A stretch of DNA of 64,000 nt from NCBI GenBank assembly GCA_001247695.2, contig LGRX02033428.1:1-64000 (forward strand). Reading direction: 5' to 3'. The translations under genes were made by a program, and so were the position numbers. Positions 32,473 to 44,055 of this stretch are shown in pieces. Numbering within the stretch: the first letter of the stretch is position 1; every line of letters begins with the position of its first letter. This DNA is from Cymbomonas tetramitiformis (Eukaryota; Chlorophyta; Pyramimonadophyceae; Pyramimonadales; Pyramimonadaceae). The notes beneath the pieces are model-generated. The model was not told where the DNA came from, did not search any database, and saw nothing but the letters and a program-made list of their open reading frames with translations.

Positions 32473-34450
32473 GGGGAGTCGTTTCTAAACTCAGAACACA
32501 ATTACGGTGCCTCTCACTCTTGAGTGCCTGGTCGCCACAGTATCCCGTCCACCCGTCCGAGCAGGCAGGTGTGCGAGCTTATATTCCTTTGTGAAATTCA
32601 ATTGCGATCTGCACAGGATGAAATTCACTCAAACTTAATCACAGGTGAGAGCTTTAACGTATGCCAGTCGCATATATGGAGGTTCCTCGAGGACAGGCAC
32701 GTTCCACGCAGGACGATGTTATGTTATGCGCTGTGTTATCGAAGATGAATTAAGACCAGCTTATCAAATCCGCAATGTGGGTGTCTTGTCGAATCTGAGA
32801 TGCACACGATGTTAACGTGGTGCCTAGGGTGCTAAGTTCCTGCCGTTGTCACGATAACTTTCGAATAAACTACAAAACAATGTCGTGTGGGAAGACTGGT
32901 CTAAAAGATGTTGAACTCTCCCAATATTTGGACATGCACGGTTCAGTCACCGAGACCGACTGCTCCCTCTCTCTGCTGATCTGCATCCTCTCATGTTGAG
33001 TAGTTCGGATGTTCAGGGCTCGGGCTTCACCTTCAGGCCAACGGTAAAAAAAAAAGTAGATTCGGGCTCTACTGTGATGACACACGTGTCACAACATTTA
33101 GATTTACGTGTCATGTGACACATCGGATTCAAAAAATAAATAAATCAAAGTGACTTTACACTTTTACTACTGTAGGCTTGGTCGATCTCAATTTTGAGAT
33201 CTCCGCTAGCCGTAGGCTAGGCCTGTTCACCTGTACTGTACTGTAGGCCATATGAATCTGATCGTTCGATCATCTCATCATTCGTTTATATTTTGTATTT
33301 ATACAAAGAATCTGATACAAACAGTGCAGTTCAGCAAGTGTTCAGCAGTGATGAGTGAAATGAAAGACGACAAAGCGAAAGGTCAAACGCAGTTTTTAAA
33401 AAACTGTAAACTCGGTAAAATACTATATGTATATAATCAGTTCGATCACGAGTTCATGACTGGCGGTTTTTTTGCCGACGTGGCAGTCACGCGACAGTGA
33501 CACAGTGACACTGTATCCCTTCCGTTCGAAGCCAGCCCCCGTCGAGCGCTAGGGGTGCCCAACTAAAGTTGAGCCGTCCAATGTTTTCAGATCGGGAACA
33601 TCGGAAGGTCCGAAGAGATTCCTGGGGAGCAACAAAGGAATGTATCGTATTTTGATCTCTGGAATCGTATATGGACTGTCGGATTCGGAAAATTGCCACT
33701 GTTAAAAATGAACGGACCAGTTTAAGTTGGGCAGCTCTATCGAGCGCCACATCCACACCGACACGCACACCCCTCGCCTGCCGATGCCATGCGATGCCGT
33801 GCGCTCGGCTCTGGCTCGGTACGTTTTGGGTTTTGGTACGGACCAGACGAGACCCTTCCGTTCGTGATGGTTCCGGTCATGCATTCGTTTCGAGAGATCA
33901 TGATCACCAAGAATCTGTGATGTCTACTTGCGTTGGGTTCCTAGCGTCTCAGGTCGTAGATTTAGTGGGGAATCGAGCTCAAGGCGATTGCAGATATATG
34001 CACGAATAAGGGCAAACGAAGCAAAACGTCAAGCAACCAAGCAAAAGAGCCTGGAATATACATACTGCATCATATCGTGTGTGTGTCCATATCGACGTTC
34101 TGTTCTAAGTTTACTGGAAAACATTCACTGTACCACTCAAGTGTCTGGCGAGGAGAGCACCACGCACCGGACTCTTCCTTAGAGCAAATACAGTCGACCG
34201 GGGGGACAGCCGGTTGCAAGAAAGCACGCATTCCAGTGACCGGTATGCAACTGAGGCGCCTCTCTCTGTGCAGTATTGCACTTCAGTATCCGAACTTTCA
34301 CGCTCGGTGAAGAGGCAGCAATCTGGTTTCTCCTACGCGCATTCGTGTGAAGAAGAACGCCAAGCGAACGGCAGCTCACGTTCTGGTGGAACGGCCAAAG
34401 CTGACTCTTTCAGCCCCCCGGCGAAAGCGTGATCTGCGCGCCGCAGCGAC
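32473..34450. promoter_or_regulatory. Divergent intergenic region between HMMR-like and Sel1 genes
   Basis: About 2 kb separate the two divergent start codons (32472 minus, 34451 plus), so both promoters should lie here. No clear TATA box or initiator could be assigned. Contents are the hAT-like MITE at 33550-33739, a short A-tract near 33045-33055, and otherwise unique sequence. Confidence 0.4.
33550..33739. mobile_element. hAT-like MITE, 190 bp, copy 2
   Basis: The same 190-bp element as at 18083-18272 but inverted, at roughly 90-95% identity by eye. The ends are TAGGGGTGCCCAAC and the inverse of TAGAGCTGCCCAAC. It is flanked by the exact 8-bp direct repeat TCGAGCGC (33542-33549 and 33740-33747), different from copy 1, so this is an independent insertion. 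Confidence 0.9.
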
Positions 34451-36995
34451 ATGTTTTTAAAGGAACGGTTTTTTTCGCGGAAGCCGCAAGAAGTGCAGGA
34501 AGGCCTCGAGGATCCGACCGTGCGCGAGTTTCAACGAGCGGATGTGGATACGGATCACGTCGACACGGTGCCAATTATGGATCCAACAAGTCAGCGCATC
34601 AAGCCCCGAACTGTGGGGAAAAGCGGGGCCGAGCGCGCGCCGAGCGAGGCTGCCATGTCAAAGGAGGAGTTGTTACAGCTGGCTTCGGTTGGAAATGTTT
34701 CAGCATGCTTTCAGCTTGGGTGCCGCTATTTGCAGGGGATTGTAGAGGAGGCCTCGCCCTCTCAGGTATGCGCTGACCAACTGCACCCTAGTACATGGTA
34801 TCATGTGTAGGGCTTCGCCTCCCATATCACAATGCGATATGACATACTCTGTTGTCTGGGTATTACCCCTTTCCCGTCGGCGTACGTCTGCGCAAGTTTT
34901 GGAGCGCAATTTGTCTGTTCTCAAGGTGTTTGCATACTGAGTACTGAGGCGCTTGCAGCTGGACCCTGACCATAGTTTCTTCTCTGCTTGTATCCATCCG
35001 CACGACTGCTCAGCGGACCGGTTGTTTCCCGCAGCGGAGCCGCATATTCTAGTAGCTTTCTCACCACAAGAGCCACGTGTTCTTGAAGTTCTCTTAGCGG
35101 AGCTCGGTGCGCGGAGGACTGAGTGCCGCGCGCGGCCCAACAGGCGTCCCGTTGGTTCCTGCGGGCGGTGGAGGAGCATCACTCGGATGCGCAGACCAAC
35201 CTCGGCAGCTGCTTTCTGGAGGGCCTTGGTGTCTACCGTAACGTTCCCCGGGCTCTCAAGCTGTACCGCGCGTCAGCGATCCAGGGCAACCCGCACGGCC
35301 AGTTCAACTTAGGGGTTTGCTTTCGTGACGGCATGGGAGTGAAGGTATCCCGAAGACGCAAGCCTGCGCCATCGCTGTCAACCTGCGCGAAGCTTACAAA
35401 GGAACTACAGTGCTTGCCCCGATTCTCGGCCTCTGTTTTCCCTGCTGAGCGTGGAGCCGAGTCTCTTACCACCAAGCTTGCGTCTGTGGAGCCGGGCTCC
35501 TTAGTAATGCCCAAGCTCGCGTATATGGAGGGGGCACTTTCTGTGAAGCGCGCCTGTTTGGATCCAGTACGCCTTGTTCCTGAATGTGCCACAACTCAGT
35601 TTGGGGGTTCATTCGGGTTTCCTCCATTTTCGCAGAGAGATCTCGATACCGCAACTCACTGGTTTTATCGGTACGTCCTTGGATTTGCCGCCCATGCCCA
35701 GGATTGTGACCCCTGTGTTCTCGTGTGCACCCCCATTCCCCTCAATCTGGACCATCCGTTCTCCTGTGCACCCCGTTGCCCACTGTTCCTGCAGAACGTT
35801 TCCTTGACAGAGGCGCGTTCCCAGCTCAGCGCATACTCATGGGTTTTTCGCTCTTCTGTTGTTACAGGGCAGCTTGTCAAAACCACGCGCCAGCACAGAA
35901 TAGTGTCGGGGTACGGTCTTCTGCCAGTTGCACTGAGGATCCACTTTACCTGTCATTCTTCTCTCCACCAACTGTACATGCCATTCACCTTCTTCGCCAA
36001 GTGCACTTGCTTATGTCCTCTCCCTTCGTGACCTCTAAAAATCAGTCCATCCATCAGATGATCGATCATGTATGACATTTGGCCCTTGTGATTTCCAGCT
36101 ATCTCCGTCTCGACGGCTTTAGTGCTTCGCATATGCCAGAGTCCTCCTCACCTGCATCACCTCACCTGTTCGTTCGGCCGTTCTCCCCCATAAACAGTTC
36201 ACATCACTGCTCCCTATCCTCCGCTGCATAATTGGATATCTGTCACCGCTGCGCATCCAGGTCATGTACCAGAGAGGCCATGGAGTAATCGGCGTCCAGG
36301 ATGAAGCCGCAGCGGCAGGATGGTTCAGGAAGGTGAGCCATGCTTTCAAAATGGAGTTCAGTCACATGGCTAACCTATCGTTGAGGGCTTTGCACGTGGT
36401 AACTCCCTCAGAATCTCCTGAATCGTTGGTGTTCTCATAGCAAGGGGTGAATCGCTTGACTCATGGCCGTTATCATAGCAGGGGGTGGTCTGGCCCTATC
36501 ATAGCAGGGAGGTGGTCTGGCGCTATCATAGTAGCAGGGGGGTGGTCTGGCGCTATCACGCAGGGAGGTGGTCTGGCGCTATCATAGCAGGGAGGTGGTC
36601 TGGCGCTATCATAGCAGGAGGGAGGTGGTCTGGCGCTATCATAGCAGGGAGGTGGTCTGGCGCTATCATAGCAGGGGGATGTAATAGCGTATGAAGGGGC
36701 CTTGGGAATATCACCTCGAGGCATGCGCACCGCGAGCACATGCGCCCCTCTGAGCTGTGCGCACACCACTTTGTCCGCACTTCAGCTTGAGCTTCCCTTC
36801 ACTGTAAGTTTGCAACCACTGACCCTCGGCTGCGCGCCAGCAGGCGGCCAAACAGAACAATGTATTTGGCCAGTACAACTTGGGCATGTGCTACATTCTC
36901 GGCAAGGGGTTGGATGCAAACGTGGCGGAGGGACACAAATGGCTGATGGCTGCAGCGGCGCAAGGCCACGTGGACGCCATTGCCTTCCTCGCCAG
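34451..36995 (+). CDS. Sel1-repeat (SLR) protein, at least six exons
   Basis: Sel1-like repeats are TPR-related helical hairpins that act as protein-interaction scaffolds. Exons joining in phase are 34451-34765, 35144-35344, 35636-35670, 35868-35910, 36261-36332 and 36844-36995. The reading gives LLQLASVGNVSACFQLGC, then ASRWFLRAVEEHHSDAQTNL, GNPHGQFNLGVCFRDGMGV, THWFYR+RAACQNHAPAQNSVG, VMYQRGHGVIGVQDEAAAAG and FGQYNLGMCYILGKGLDAN, then MAAAAQGHVDAIAFLAR. Each carries the A-x-x-x-L-G-x-x-Y pattern. Exon 1 also has a polar N-terminus of about 70 residues without repeats. All introns are GT-AG. The last exon ends in phase 2, so more exons must follow; they were not identified. The start is the first in-frame ATG. 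Confidence 0.85.
36469..36675. repeat. 27-bp minisatellite in a Sel1-gene intron
   Basis: About eight units of atcatagcagggaggtggtc with tggcgct, lying between exons 36261-36332 and 36844-36995. ORFs here are repeat artefacts. Confidence 0.9.
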
Positions 36996-37204
36996 GTTAG
37001 CACTGATTGGTTAGCACTGATCAATTCGCATCACCCTTTCCTCATGAATGGCGCCACTGGCAGGCCAGAATGCTTTCTCCTCTCTCAGATGTTCTAAACC
37101 CCCATCGAAATTTCAAACCCGGGGTGCACGGCCCGTCTCTGCCGCGCTGTGCACTGCGGCGACCCACGGCCCGTCTCTGCCGCGCTGTGCACACTGCGGC
37201 GATG

Positions 37205-37610
37205 TTGGCAATGCAATGGTGGCTCGGCGGCTGCATCACATGTCGGAGGCTTCCTTGGTCGATGGAGTTGGTGGCTCGGCGGCTGCATCACATGTCGGAG
37301 GCTTCCTTGGTCGATGGAGTTGGTGGCTCGGCGGCTGCATGGAGGGCTTCCTTGGTCGTGGGTTGGTGGCTCGGCGGCTGCATCACATGTCGGAGGCTTC
37401 CTTGGTTGATGGAGTTGGTGGCTCGGCGGCTGCATCATGTTGGAGGCTTCCTTGGTTGATAGAGTTGGTGGCTCGGCGGCTGCATCACATGTCGGAGCCC
37501 CTCTCCCTGGTTGATGATGCTGGTGGCTTCATTTCATACCGGAGGGCCCTGCTGGTAGATGACAGTGACGACTCAGTAGCTGCATCACATGTCGGAAGCT
37601 CCAGAGTGTC
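37205..37610. repeat. 52-bp minisatellite
   Basis: About seven units, some shortened, of ggtggctcggcggctgcatc with acatgtcggaggcttccttg and gtcgatgga. It starts about 200 bp after the last identified Sel1 exon. Whether it is intronic or intergenic is unclear. Confidence 0.9.
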
Positions 37611-37896
37611 ATGGCACGTGTTATGTGGGGGGTAACTGTCGGTGGATTCGCAGGGACGAGTCAATCATCCACACGTCATCTGCACAGGAGCGGGTAAGCA
37701 CACCCTCACGACTCCTCCTTTCACTCTGCGCTGTGCCCTCAGTGGTGAGCGGGCTCTTTCTGCGAACTCTTTGAAGATAGTTTTTCGCGCCGTCTTTGGT
37801 GCTGTTAGCTCTGCACCAGGCTGCGGGCCTGCAGGGGGCACTTTTGGCCCCCCTGCAGCAGCAAATGACGTGGCATTCAAATGATGCGCCACTGTT

Positions 37897-38345
37897 GTGG
37901 CGGAGTCCCTCACGAATGTTCCCATCGCCATCTTTGTGCGACTGCCACCCGATTCCCTGGAGTCGATGCATCTCGCGGTGGTCAACGCGCGAAGGACCGC
38001 ACTTCAGCAGACGCATGACGCACTCACAAGTGACTCGTACCTACAGGCTGTGCTCTCATCCATGCTGGTGTGTTTGAGAGAGAATGTGTGTATGCGCGCT
38101 CGGTGTGTTCCCTTGATTTTTGTGGGGAGCGCTGTGATACCTGCATGTTTTTAGTCTTTTCCCATCATGCCAGTGCCCATCGTGCAGGCCATCCTGCCGC
38201 CACGCACAAAGCCGCGCCCCTTTCGCGCGCTGCTTGCATGTGACCTTCGTCGCAAGCTTCCGAAGAACTTCCCCTCCTGCAATAGGGCGGATGTTGATGC
38301 CAAGGTCTCCCTTCAGCAATGCCACCACCTGCGCACCCGCCAGTC
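37897..38345 (+). CDS. Possible exons of an unrecognised gene or of the Sel1 gene's 3' part
   Basis: Two open segments look protein-like. One covers about 37903-38070 (FVRLPPDSLESMHLAVVNAR; SYLQAVLSSML), ending at a possible GT donor. The other starts after tgcag at about 38190 (RPFRALLACDLRRKLPKNF). They would join in phase 0. I recognise no family, and the first segment's acceptor is weak because an in-frame TGA lies just upstream. These may be the missing 3' exons of the Sel1 gene or a separate gene. Confidence 0.25.
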
Positions 38346-38505
38346 ACCTCCGTACCTCCTGAAGGGCACGAGGGTTGCGGACCTCCAAGAGCCGCACCCG
38401 CCAGTCACCTCCGTACCCCCTGAAGGGCACGAGGGTTGCTCACCCGCCAGTCACCTCCGTACCCCCTGAAGGGCACGAGGGTTGCGCACCTCCAAGAGCC
38501 GCACC
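38335..38505. repeat. Tandem repeat of about 46-60 bp
   Basis: Three units of cacccgccagtcacctccgt with acc(t/c)cctgaagggcacgagg and gttgc, two of them carrying an extra ctccaagagccg. Confidence 0.85.
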
Positions 38506-39980
38506 CAAAGACACGGAACGTCCACAAACGTTACCAACGCCACTGGGAGTTGCCTAGTCCCGAGGCCGGCGACACATTACGCATGATGTCATGGAACACC
38601 TTCCCATCCAGTTCAAGCGCCTGCGCCTTACGCTCCCTATGGGGATGCCCCCCATTACCCCACCTCCTACCCTTCCCCGCCGGATGCGAATGCTCCAGCA
38701 TCCGTAGCGTCTGCTCTGTTGCCGGTGCCGGCTTGGCCAATTCCAGCCGTTTCGCCGCCTCTCCCAGCCGCCCCGTCTTCACCAACCGTGCCGCACCCTC
38801 GACTCGGTCACCATCCGTCGATCATCCGACGCCCCCGCGTGCAAACCCTCCCTCTCACCACGCAGGAAGCGGGCGCACCGCTCCTGGATGATCTCTGCCA
38901 CAAGCCTTCTTCCTTCCCCGCGGAGTGGCTGAAGCCCAGGCGCAGGATCAATCAGAACGACTTGTCTGCCCCGAATTCCTCCCGGTCCACCCACATCCTC
39001 TCAAGTGTGGCCGTCACGAATTCGGTGGTAACAGCCTCGGCATGCGCCTAGGCACCGTCAGGGAGGAAAGGCCACTCACAGCGCACCCGCCTACACCCAA
39101 CCCCCTCGCGCTGCCGCGCCCACGCCGCTCCCCGTGTCTCCCAACCCCCAGTACTCCCAGCCCTTAGACGCCCCTCTGCTTGCCCCTCTGCACATCGTCC
39201 ACACCGGTCCCCATCACCACCTCCTCACCGAACCGGAACACAACGCTGAGCATAAGCAGCCGACACAGCCTCCACCCCGAGACCGAGGCAGGCGCGGGCC
39301 TTGTCTCCGTGCGGAAAGCCCCACAAACCTCCTCAGGGCACATGGGACTTTGCCCGCGGACAGCACAAGTCTCGATGCATCAGGGCGACTGTGCCGGAAG
39401 TGCTCGGTGAAGGCCCATCCGCTCGCAAGTGCAACCCTACCCGTGCCGCGCCAACTCACCAGCCTAGCCCCTATGAGGCACCCACTGGCCGCCTCGATGA
39501 TTCCCCATCCTCTCCCACTGGCCCTCCTGCCTCAGACCCATATCCGCCGTGCCATCCACCCCAAACTCATGCGTCATCCTCTCTGCCACCTTCTCCCCTG
39601 GCGTTCCCACCCTTGACCACCGTGGCTTCACCACCATCCAACTGCACTGCCGCCCCTTCAGCAACTACCCGATCCAGCAAACCTCGAACTCATCCGACAT
39701 CCTCCTCCACCGCGGTGTAACCATTTCCACCCCGCCGCCATCGCGCATCTCCATACCTACCTGGAATGATGCGGTGATTTGGCCAGGTTCTAAATCATAA
39801 CGATGGGAGGTCCAGGCAGTCAGTTGTTCACCTGGAGGTCTGCCCCCCAGCGGAGAGAATGATAGCAGTCCCTCAGCACTCCTCGCTACTATACCATGTC
39901 GGAGGCCGTAACAATCGCACCCCGAAGGTCCCTTGTACCCTCAACGTACGCCCCCGATGGACAATCCATCCGTCGCATGC
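38506..39980. other. C-rich stretch without a confident gene
   Basis: Open frames exist on both strands, for example plus 39549-39800 and minus 38531-38785. Composition is strongly C-rich on the plus strand and none shows a family motif. Small exons may be hidden here, but I cannot support any. Confidence 0.3.
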
Positions 39981-39984
39981 TCAC

Positions 39985-40725
39985 CCACCATTGGATCCGT
40001 CCTTACAGGCGTGGGCCCAGATACCCACCATTGGATCTGTCCTCACCGACTGGGGCCCAGATACCCACCATTGGATCCGTTCTCATAGGTGTGGGCACAG
40101 GTACCACCACTGGATCTGTCCTCACCGACCTGGTCCCAGATACCCACCATTGGTTCTGTCCTCACAGGCGTGGGCCCAGACACCCACCATCGGATCTGTC
40201 CTCACCAACCGGTGCCCAAACACCCACCACTGGATCTCCTCACCGACCTGAGCCCAGACACCCACCATTGGATCCGGCCCTCACCGACCTGGGCCCAGAC
40301 ACCCACCACTGGATCTGTCCTCCCACCGGGGCCCAGACACCCACCATTGGATCTGTCCTCACAGGTTTGGGGGCCCAGATACCCACCGTTGGATCTGTCC
40401 TAACAGACCTGGGCCCAGACACGCACCATTGGATCCGTCCTCACCGACCTGGGCCCAGACACCCACCATCGGATCCGTCCTCATAGGCGTGGGCCAGACA
40501 CCCACCATTGATCCGGTCTCATCGATCTGAGCCCAGACACCCAACATTGGATCCGTCCTCATAGGCGTGGGCCCAGACATCCACCATTGGATCCGTCTTT
40601 CAGACCTGGGCCCAGATACCCACTGTTGGATCCGTCCTCACAGGCCCAGATACCCACCATTGGATCCGTCCTCACAGACCTGGTCTCAGACACCCACCAC
40701 TGGATCTGTCCTCACCAGCATCGAC
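39985..40725. repeat. 40-bp minisatellite, about 18 units
   Basis: Units of cccagacacccaccattgga with tc(c/t)gtcctcaccgacctggg, variably truncated. Regular spacing is absent and the repeats are contiguous, so this is not a CRISPR array. Confidence 0.92.
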
Positions 40726-41134
40726 TCTGTGTCCTCTCTGGAGCTCTGCGGGGACCGCAACGGTGCCAGCTTCTGGTTTATGCTTTGCCGCATCTTCCAT
40801 TGTCAGACCATTGGTTCACATTCATCGACCAAGAACGGTTCCATTCATTGTACTATGAGCCACCGGGGCGCCAGCATCTACCTACTCCAGACAACCCTGG
40901 GATCAACATGCAGGGCTTTGTAAAATTTCGTAAATGGCGCAATCTCACAAAAATTATGTGTGGCAGTGATTGGTGCGTACATCCATCTATCCATACTGCA
41001 TAAAAATTGGTTTGAGATGCTTGTGCGTCGGTAGTATCGTGTCACGGCCCCGCCCTGTGCCTGAATGCTTCTCACATCCACTGGCATGATGGCAGGCTTT
41101 CTTTTGTTGGTTGGCCTCGTGCCGTTCAGTGTGT

Positions 41135-42090
41135 CTGTGTGTGTCCTCTTTGAGGGCGTCGGGGATTCGTCTGCGGCTGGCTCTATTTATGTCCAGTGCC
41201 TTGAGGCTTTTTCACCTGCCGGGGGACTGGTGGTTGACAGCCACGTTATGGGGTGCTGACATCTCGTTGTGAACGGGGACGGCCACTGGAATGATTTGGA
41301 TGATGGGATGTGGCTGTCCCTGTGGTACCCTTCTGACGGGTACTGCCTCTTTGAGGGCGTCGGGGATTCGTCTGCGGCTGGCTCTATTTATGTCTAGTGC
41401 CTTGGGGCTTTTTCACCTGCCGGGGGACTGGTGGTTGACAGCCACTTTATGGGGTACTGGCGGATCGCTGTGAACGGGGACGGCCACTGGAATGATTTGG
41501 ATGATGGGATGTGGCTGTCCCTGTGGTACCCTTCTGGCGGGTACTGCCTCTTTGAGGGCGTCGGGGATTCGTCTGCGGCTGGCTCTATTTATGTCCAGTG
41601 CCTTGGGGCTTTTTCACCTGCCGGGGGACTGGTGATCGATACCCACTTTATGGGGTACTGGCATCTCGTTGTGAACGGGGACGGCCACTGGAATGATTTG
41701 GATGATGGGATGTGGCTGTCCCTGTGGTACCCTTCTGATGGGTACTGCCTCTTTGAGTGCGTCGGGGATTCGTCTACGGCTCGCTTTTTAGGAGTGTCTT
41801 GGATTCGTCTGACGCTAGCTCCCTCTCCGTGTACAGTGCTCATGGTTATTACACATGCCGGGGGACTTGCGTTCTTTGACCTTGATATGAAGTACTGGCG
41901 GATCGCTGTGAACGGGGACGGCCGCCGGGTGGAAGTGGGTTTTGGGAGGCGGTTATCCCTGTGGTGCCATTCTGGCGGGCACTGCCTCTTGGAGAGCTCG
42001 GTAGATTCGTCTGTCGTGCTGCGAGGAGAGGCAGAAGGTGGTGATGTACACCTTCTGTGTTCTCCCTTGAATTTTGTGGGGAGCACTTAG
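41135..42090 (+). repeat. 201-bp tandem repeat encoding 67-residue units
   Basis: The string ttgagggcgtcggggattcg recurs at 41150, 41351 and 41552 and in altered form at 41753: a constant period of 201 bp, or 67 codons. The frame 41431-42090 is open over units 2b-4 (HFMGYWRIAVNGDGHWNDL; DDGMWLSLWYPS; GYCLFEGVGDSSAAGSIYV). Units 1 and 2 contain TGA and TAG in the same frame. No known fold is recognised. It may be a coding repeat that has decayed, or a minisatellite whose period happens to be a multiple of three. Confidence 0.8.
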
Positions 42091-43180
42091 GTGCCCGCAT
42101 GTTTCCTTTTTTTGACATGGGGTGTCCATGCTGTGTGGTGTGACTGCATTCATGACATAACCATGGACCAACAGGTCCCATCCATCGACCGGGAGCCACT
42201 GGGGGGCATGCCAGCAGGGTCCGCTTACTCCGTAACCCAGAGACCAACAGTTGTTTGGCGACGATCGGTCACATCGTATCATCTTTCCATGCTGCTTTGC
42301 ATTTGGGTTGGGAATATGTATGCGTTTGTGGTATCTTGTCACGGCCCCGCCCTGCTCTTGATTTGCTTTTCACATCCACTGGGATGATGATGGGCTGGCT
42401 TTTGTTGGCCGATCTCATGCCGTTCAGTGTGTGTGCTCACGCTTGGTCCGATGTCTTTGGCACCATACAACCACAGAATGTCGGCTGCATTTGTGTGTGG
42501 GCTTGTGCTTGGGACCTATCTGGGGACCAATCTGTGATATCGCATGTTTGGCAGCAATCGGCACATGTTATCATCCATGCTTTGCACTCGGTTTTAGATG
42601 TGTCGAAGTAGGTGGTATCTTATCACCGCTCCGCCCTGTTCTTGAATGCTTCTCGCATCCACTGGGATGATCATAACCCCGGGTTCAGCACGTCCTAGCT
42701 CAGAGTTGCGCACCTTGCGCAGTCTCACGTGTTTGGCTGTGATCAGTACATGCATGCATCCACCCATACTGCATCGCATTCATTCTGAGCTATGAGTGTA
42801 GGTAGCGCCTTGGCGCAACCCCGCCCTGCCCCTGAATGCCCCTCGCATCCACTCCCCGTGACACTCAGACAATAGCACAAATCTGTTCCAGGTATCTTGT
42901 GCGTGATAGCTCTGGTTCTCAATCCCGTTCTTCCCGCACTCACCCCCTCCTCTGATTGAGCAAATCGCGCCCCCAGTCCTGCGAAGTGTACCCATGCCCC
43001 TGTTATGATGTGGTAGTGCCTTGTCTGCCGCCCATCACCACCTTCCACGACATGCATGTGCCCCAAAGCCGCGTCACCGCCTCGCCACCCCCTCGTTTCC
43101 TCACCCATTCCACCTTATTCATGGGGCGATATTCCAGCCAAGCCCTGAGTGGAGCCCTTCAACGCCTCTGCAATCCTGTC
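42091..43180. other. No confident gene
   Basis: Short duplicated phrases occur (ttcacatccactgggatgat and relatives near 42370, 42655 and 41075), suggesting old duplications. Frames on both strands are short and unrecognised. Confidence 0.3.
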
Positions 43181-43405
43181 CTACTCACGTCCCCGCTCTC
43201 GCTTGCGAACCTCCCTTTCTTTGCTCAGCGACAAGGGTGCATTTGTTTCCTTCAAGATACGCTCCGTGGAGATTGACATCCCCCAAGCCCCACTACGCCA
43301 CCTAAGCGCCGGCATGCGGGTTTCCTTCAGCTTGCACAAATCTCTTCGGATTGGTACGAGTGAATGGTCTTTTGAGAAATTCCACACCTGCCAGCATGTT
43401 TGAAG
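43178..43405 (+). CDS. Possible terminal exon, unrecognised
   Basis: An open frame ends at TGA near 43403 and has a protein-like pattern (DKGAFVSFKIRSVEIDIP; LSAGMRVSFSLHKSL; GTSEWSFEKFHTC). Alternating hydrophobic residues suggest beta-strands. A possible AG acceptor lies near 43228. No partner exon or family was identified. Confidence 0.25.
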
Positions 43406-43630
43406 TTTGAGCTCTTGTGCATGTTGGAGTGATGGGACACCAAGTGAGCTCGCGTTATGATATACTTTTTGTGGCGGACGAGCCTTAGGGCGCTCTCTCA
43501 ATTTGTCGGTGCGGGGTACTATGCCACGTTTGCATGCGTTTTTCATCCATTGGGGGTTCGGTGGGCGGGCTGTGGATGGTTCTTCACGCCAGTCGGTGTG
43601 TGATCACTCTTTGCATGCAACGGGGAGTCA

Positions 43631-43852
43631 GTGCACCAAGCAGCTGAGAAACAAGAAGTAAACGATACTGAGTTGACCGGGGCCAACGTGCAGGAAGGGC
43701 TTCGAGAATTTCCAAAGTCAGCCCGGAATCAGTATGCATACTGTGAATCGGATGCAGACACCTTGTTGGAGTGGATGGACAGTTTGGAGGAAGGACTGTT
43801 TTACAATGGGGATAACTACTCGGTTGAGGAGCTTCATGAAGTCAATTCCTAG
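43631..43852 (+). CDS. Acidic ORF, possible terminal exon
   Basis: The frame runs from 43631 to TAG 43850-43852 and is acidic (DADTLLEWMDSLEEGLF; NYSVEELHEVNS). A preceding cag at about 43629 could be a splice acceptor. An AATAAA-like site (aaataaatac) follows 15 bp after the stop. Its last 126 nt, its stop and 40 nt beyond are exactly duplicated downstream, but only this first copy is joined to the upstream part. Confidence 0.35.
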   Translation: MHQAAEKQEVNDTELTGANVQEGLREFPKSARNQYAYCESDADTLLEWMDSLEEGLFYNGDNYSVEELHEVNS

Positions 43853-44055
43853 TCGGTGCAAGAAATAAATACTCTCCCCAATTTCCATACGGAATCAGTA
43901 TGCATACTGTGAATCGGATGCAGACACCTTGTTGGAGTGGATGGACAGTTTGGAGGAAGGACTGTTTTACAATGGGGATAACTACTCGGTTGAGGAGCTT
44001 CATGAAGTCAATTCCTAGTCGGTGCAAGAAATAAATACTCTCCCCAATTTCCATA
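43724..44055 (+). repeat. 166-bp perfect tandem duplication
   Basis: 43724-43889 and 43890-44055 are identical by eye over 166 bp. Each holds the C-terminal coding part of the acidic ORF, its stop codon and the aaataaatac site. Perfect identity indicates a very recent duplication or an assembly artefact. Confidence 0.9.

Noticed and set aside
36482..36780. Several repeat-rich ORFs on both strands
   Set aside because: Produced by the 27-bp minisatellite, whose unit length keeps frames open.
39985..40725. Regular 40-bp repeats that could suggest a CRISPR array
   Set aside because: Repeats are contiguous with no unique spacers, there are no cas genes, and the DNA is eukaryotic.
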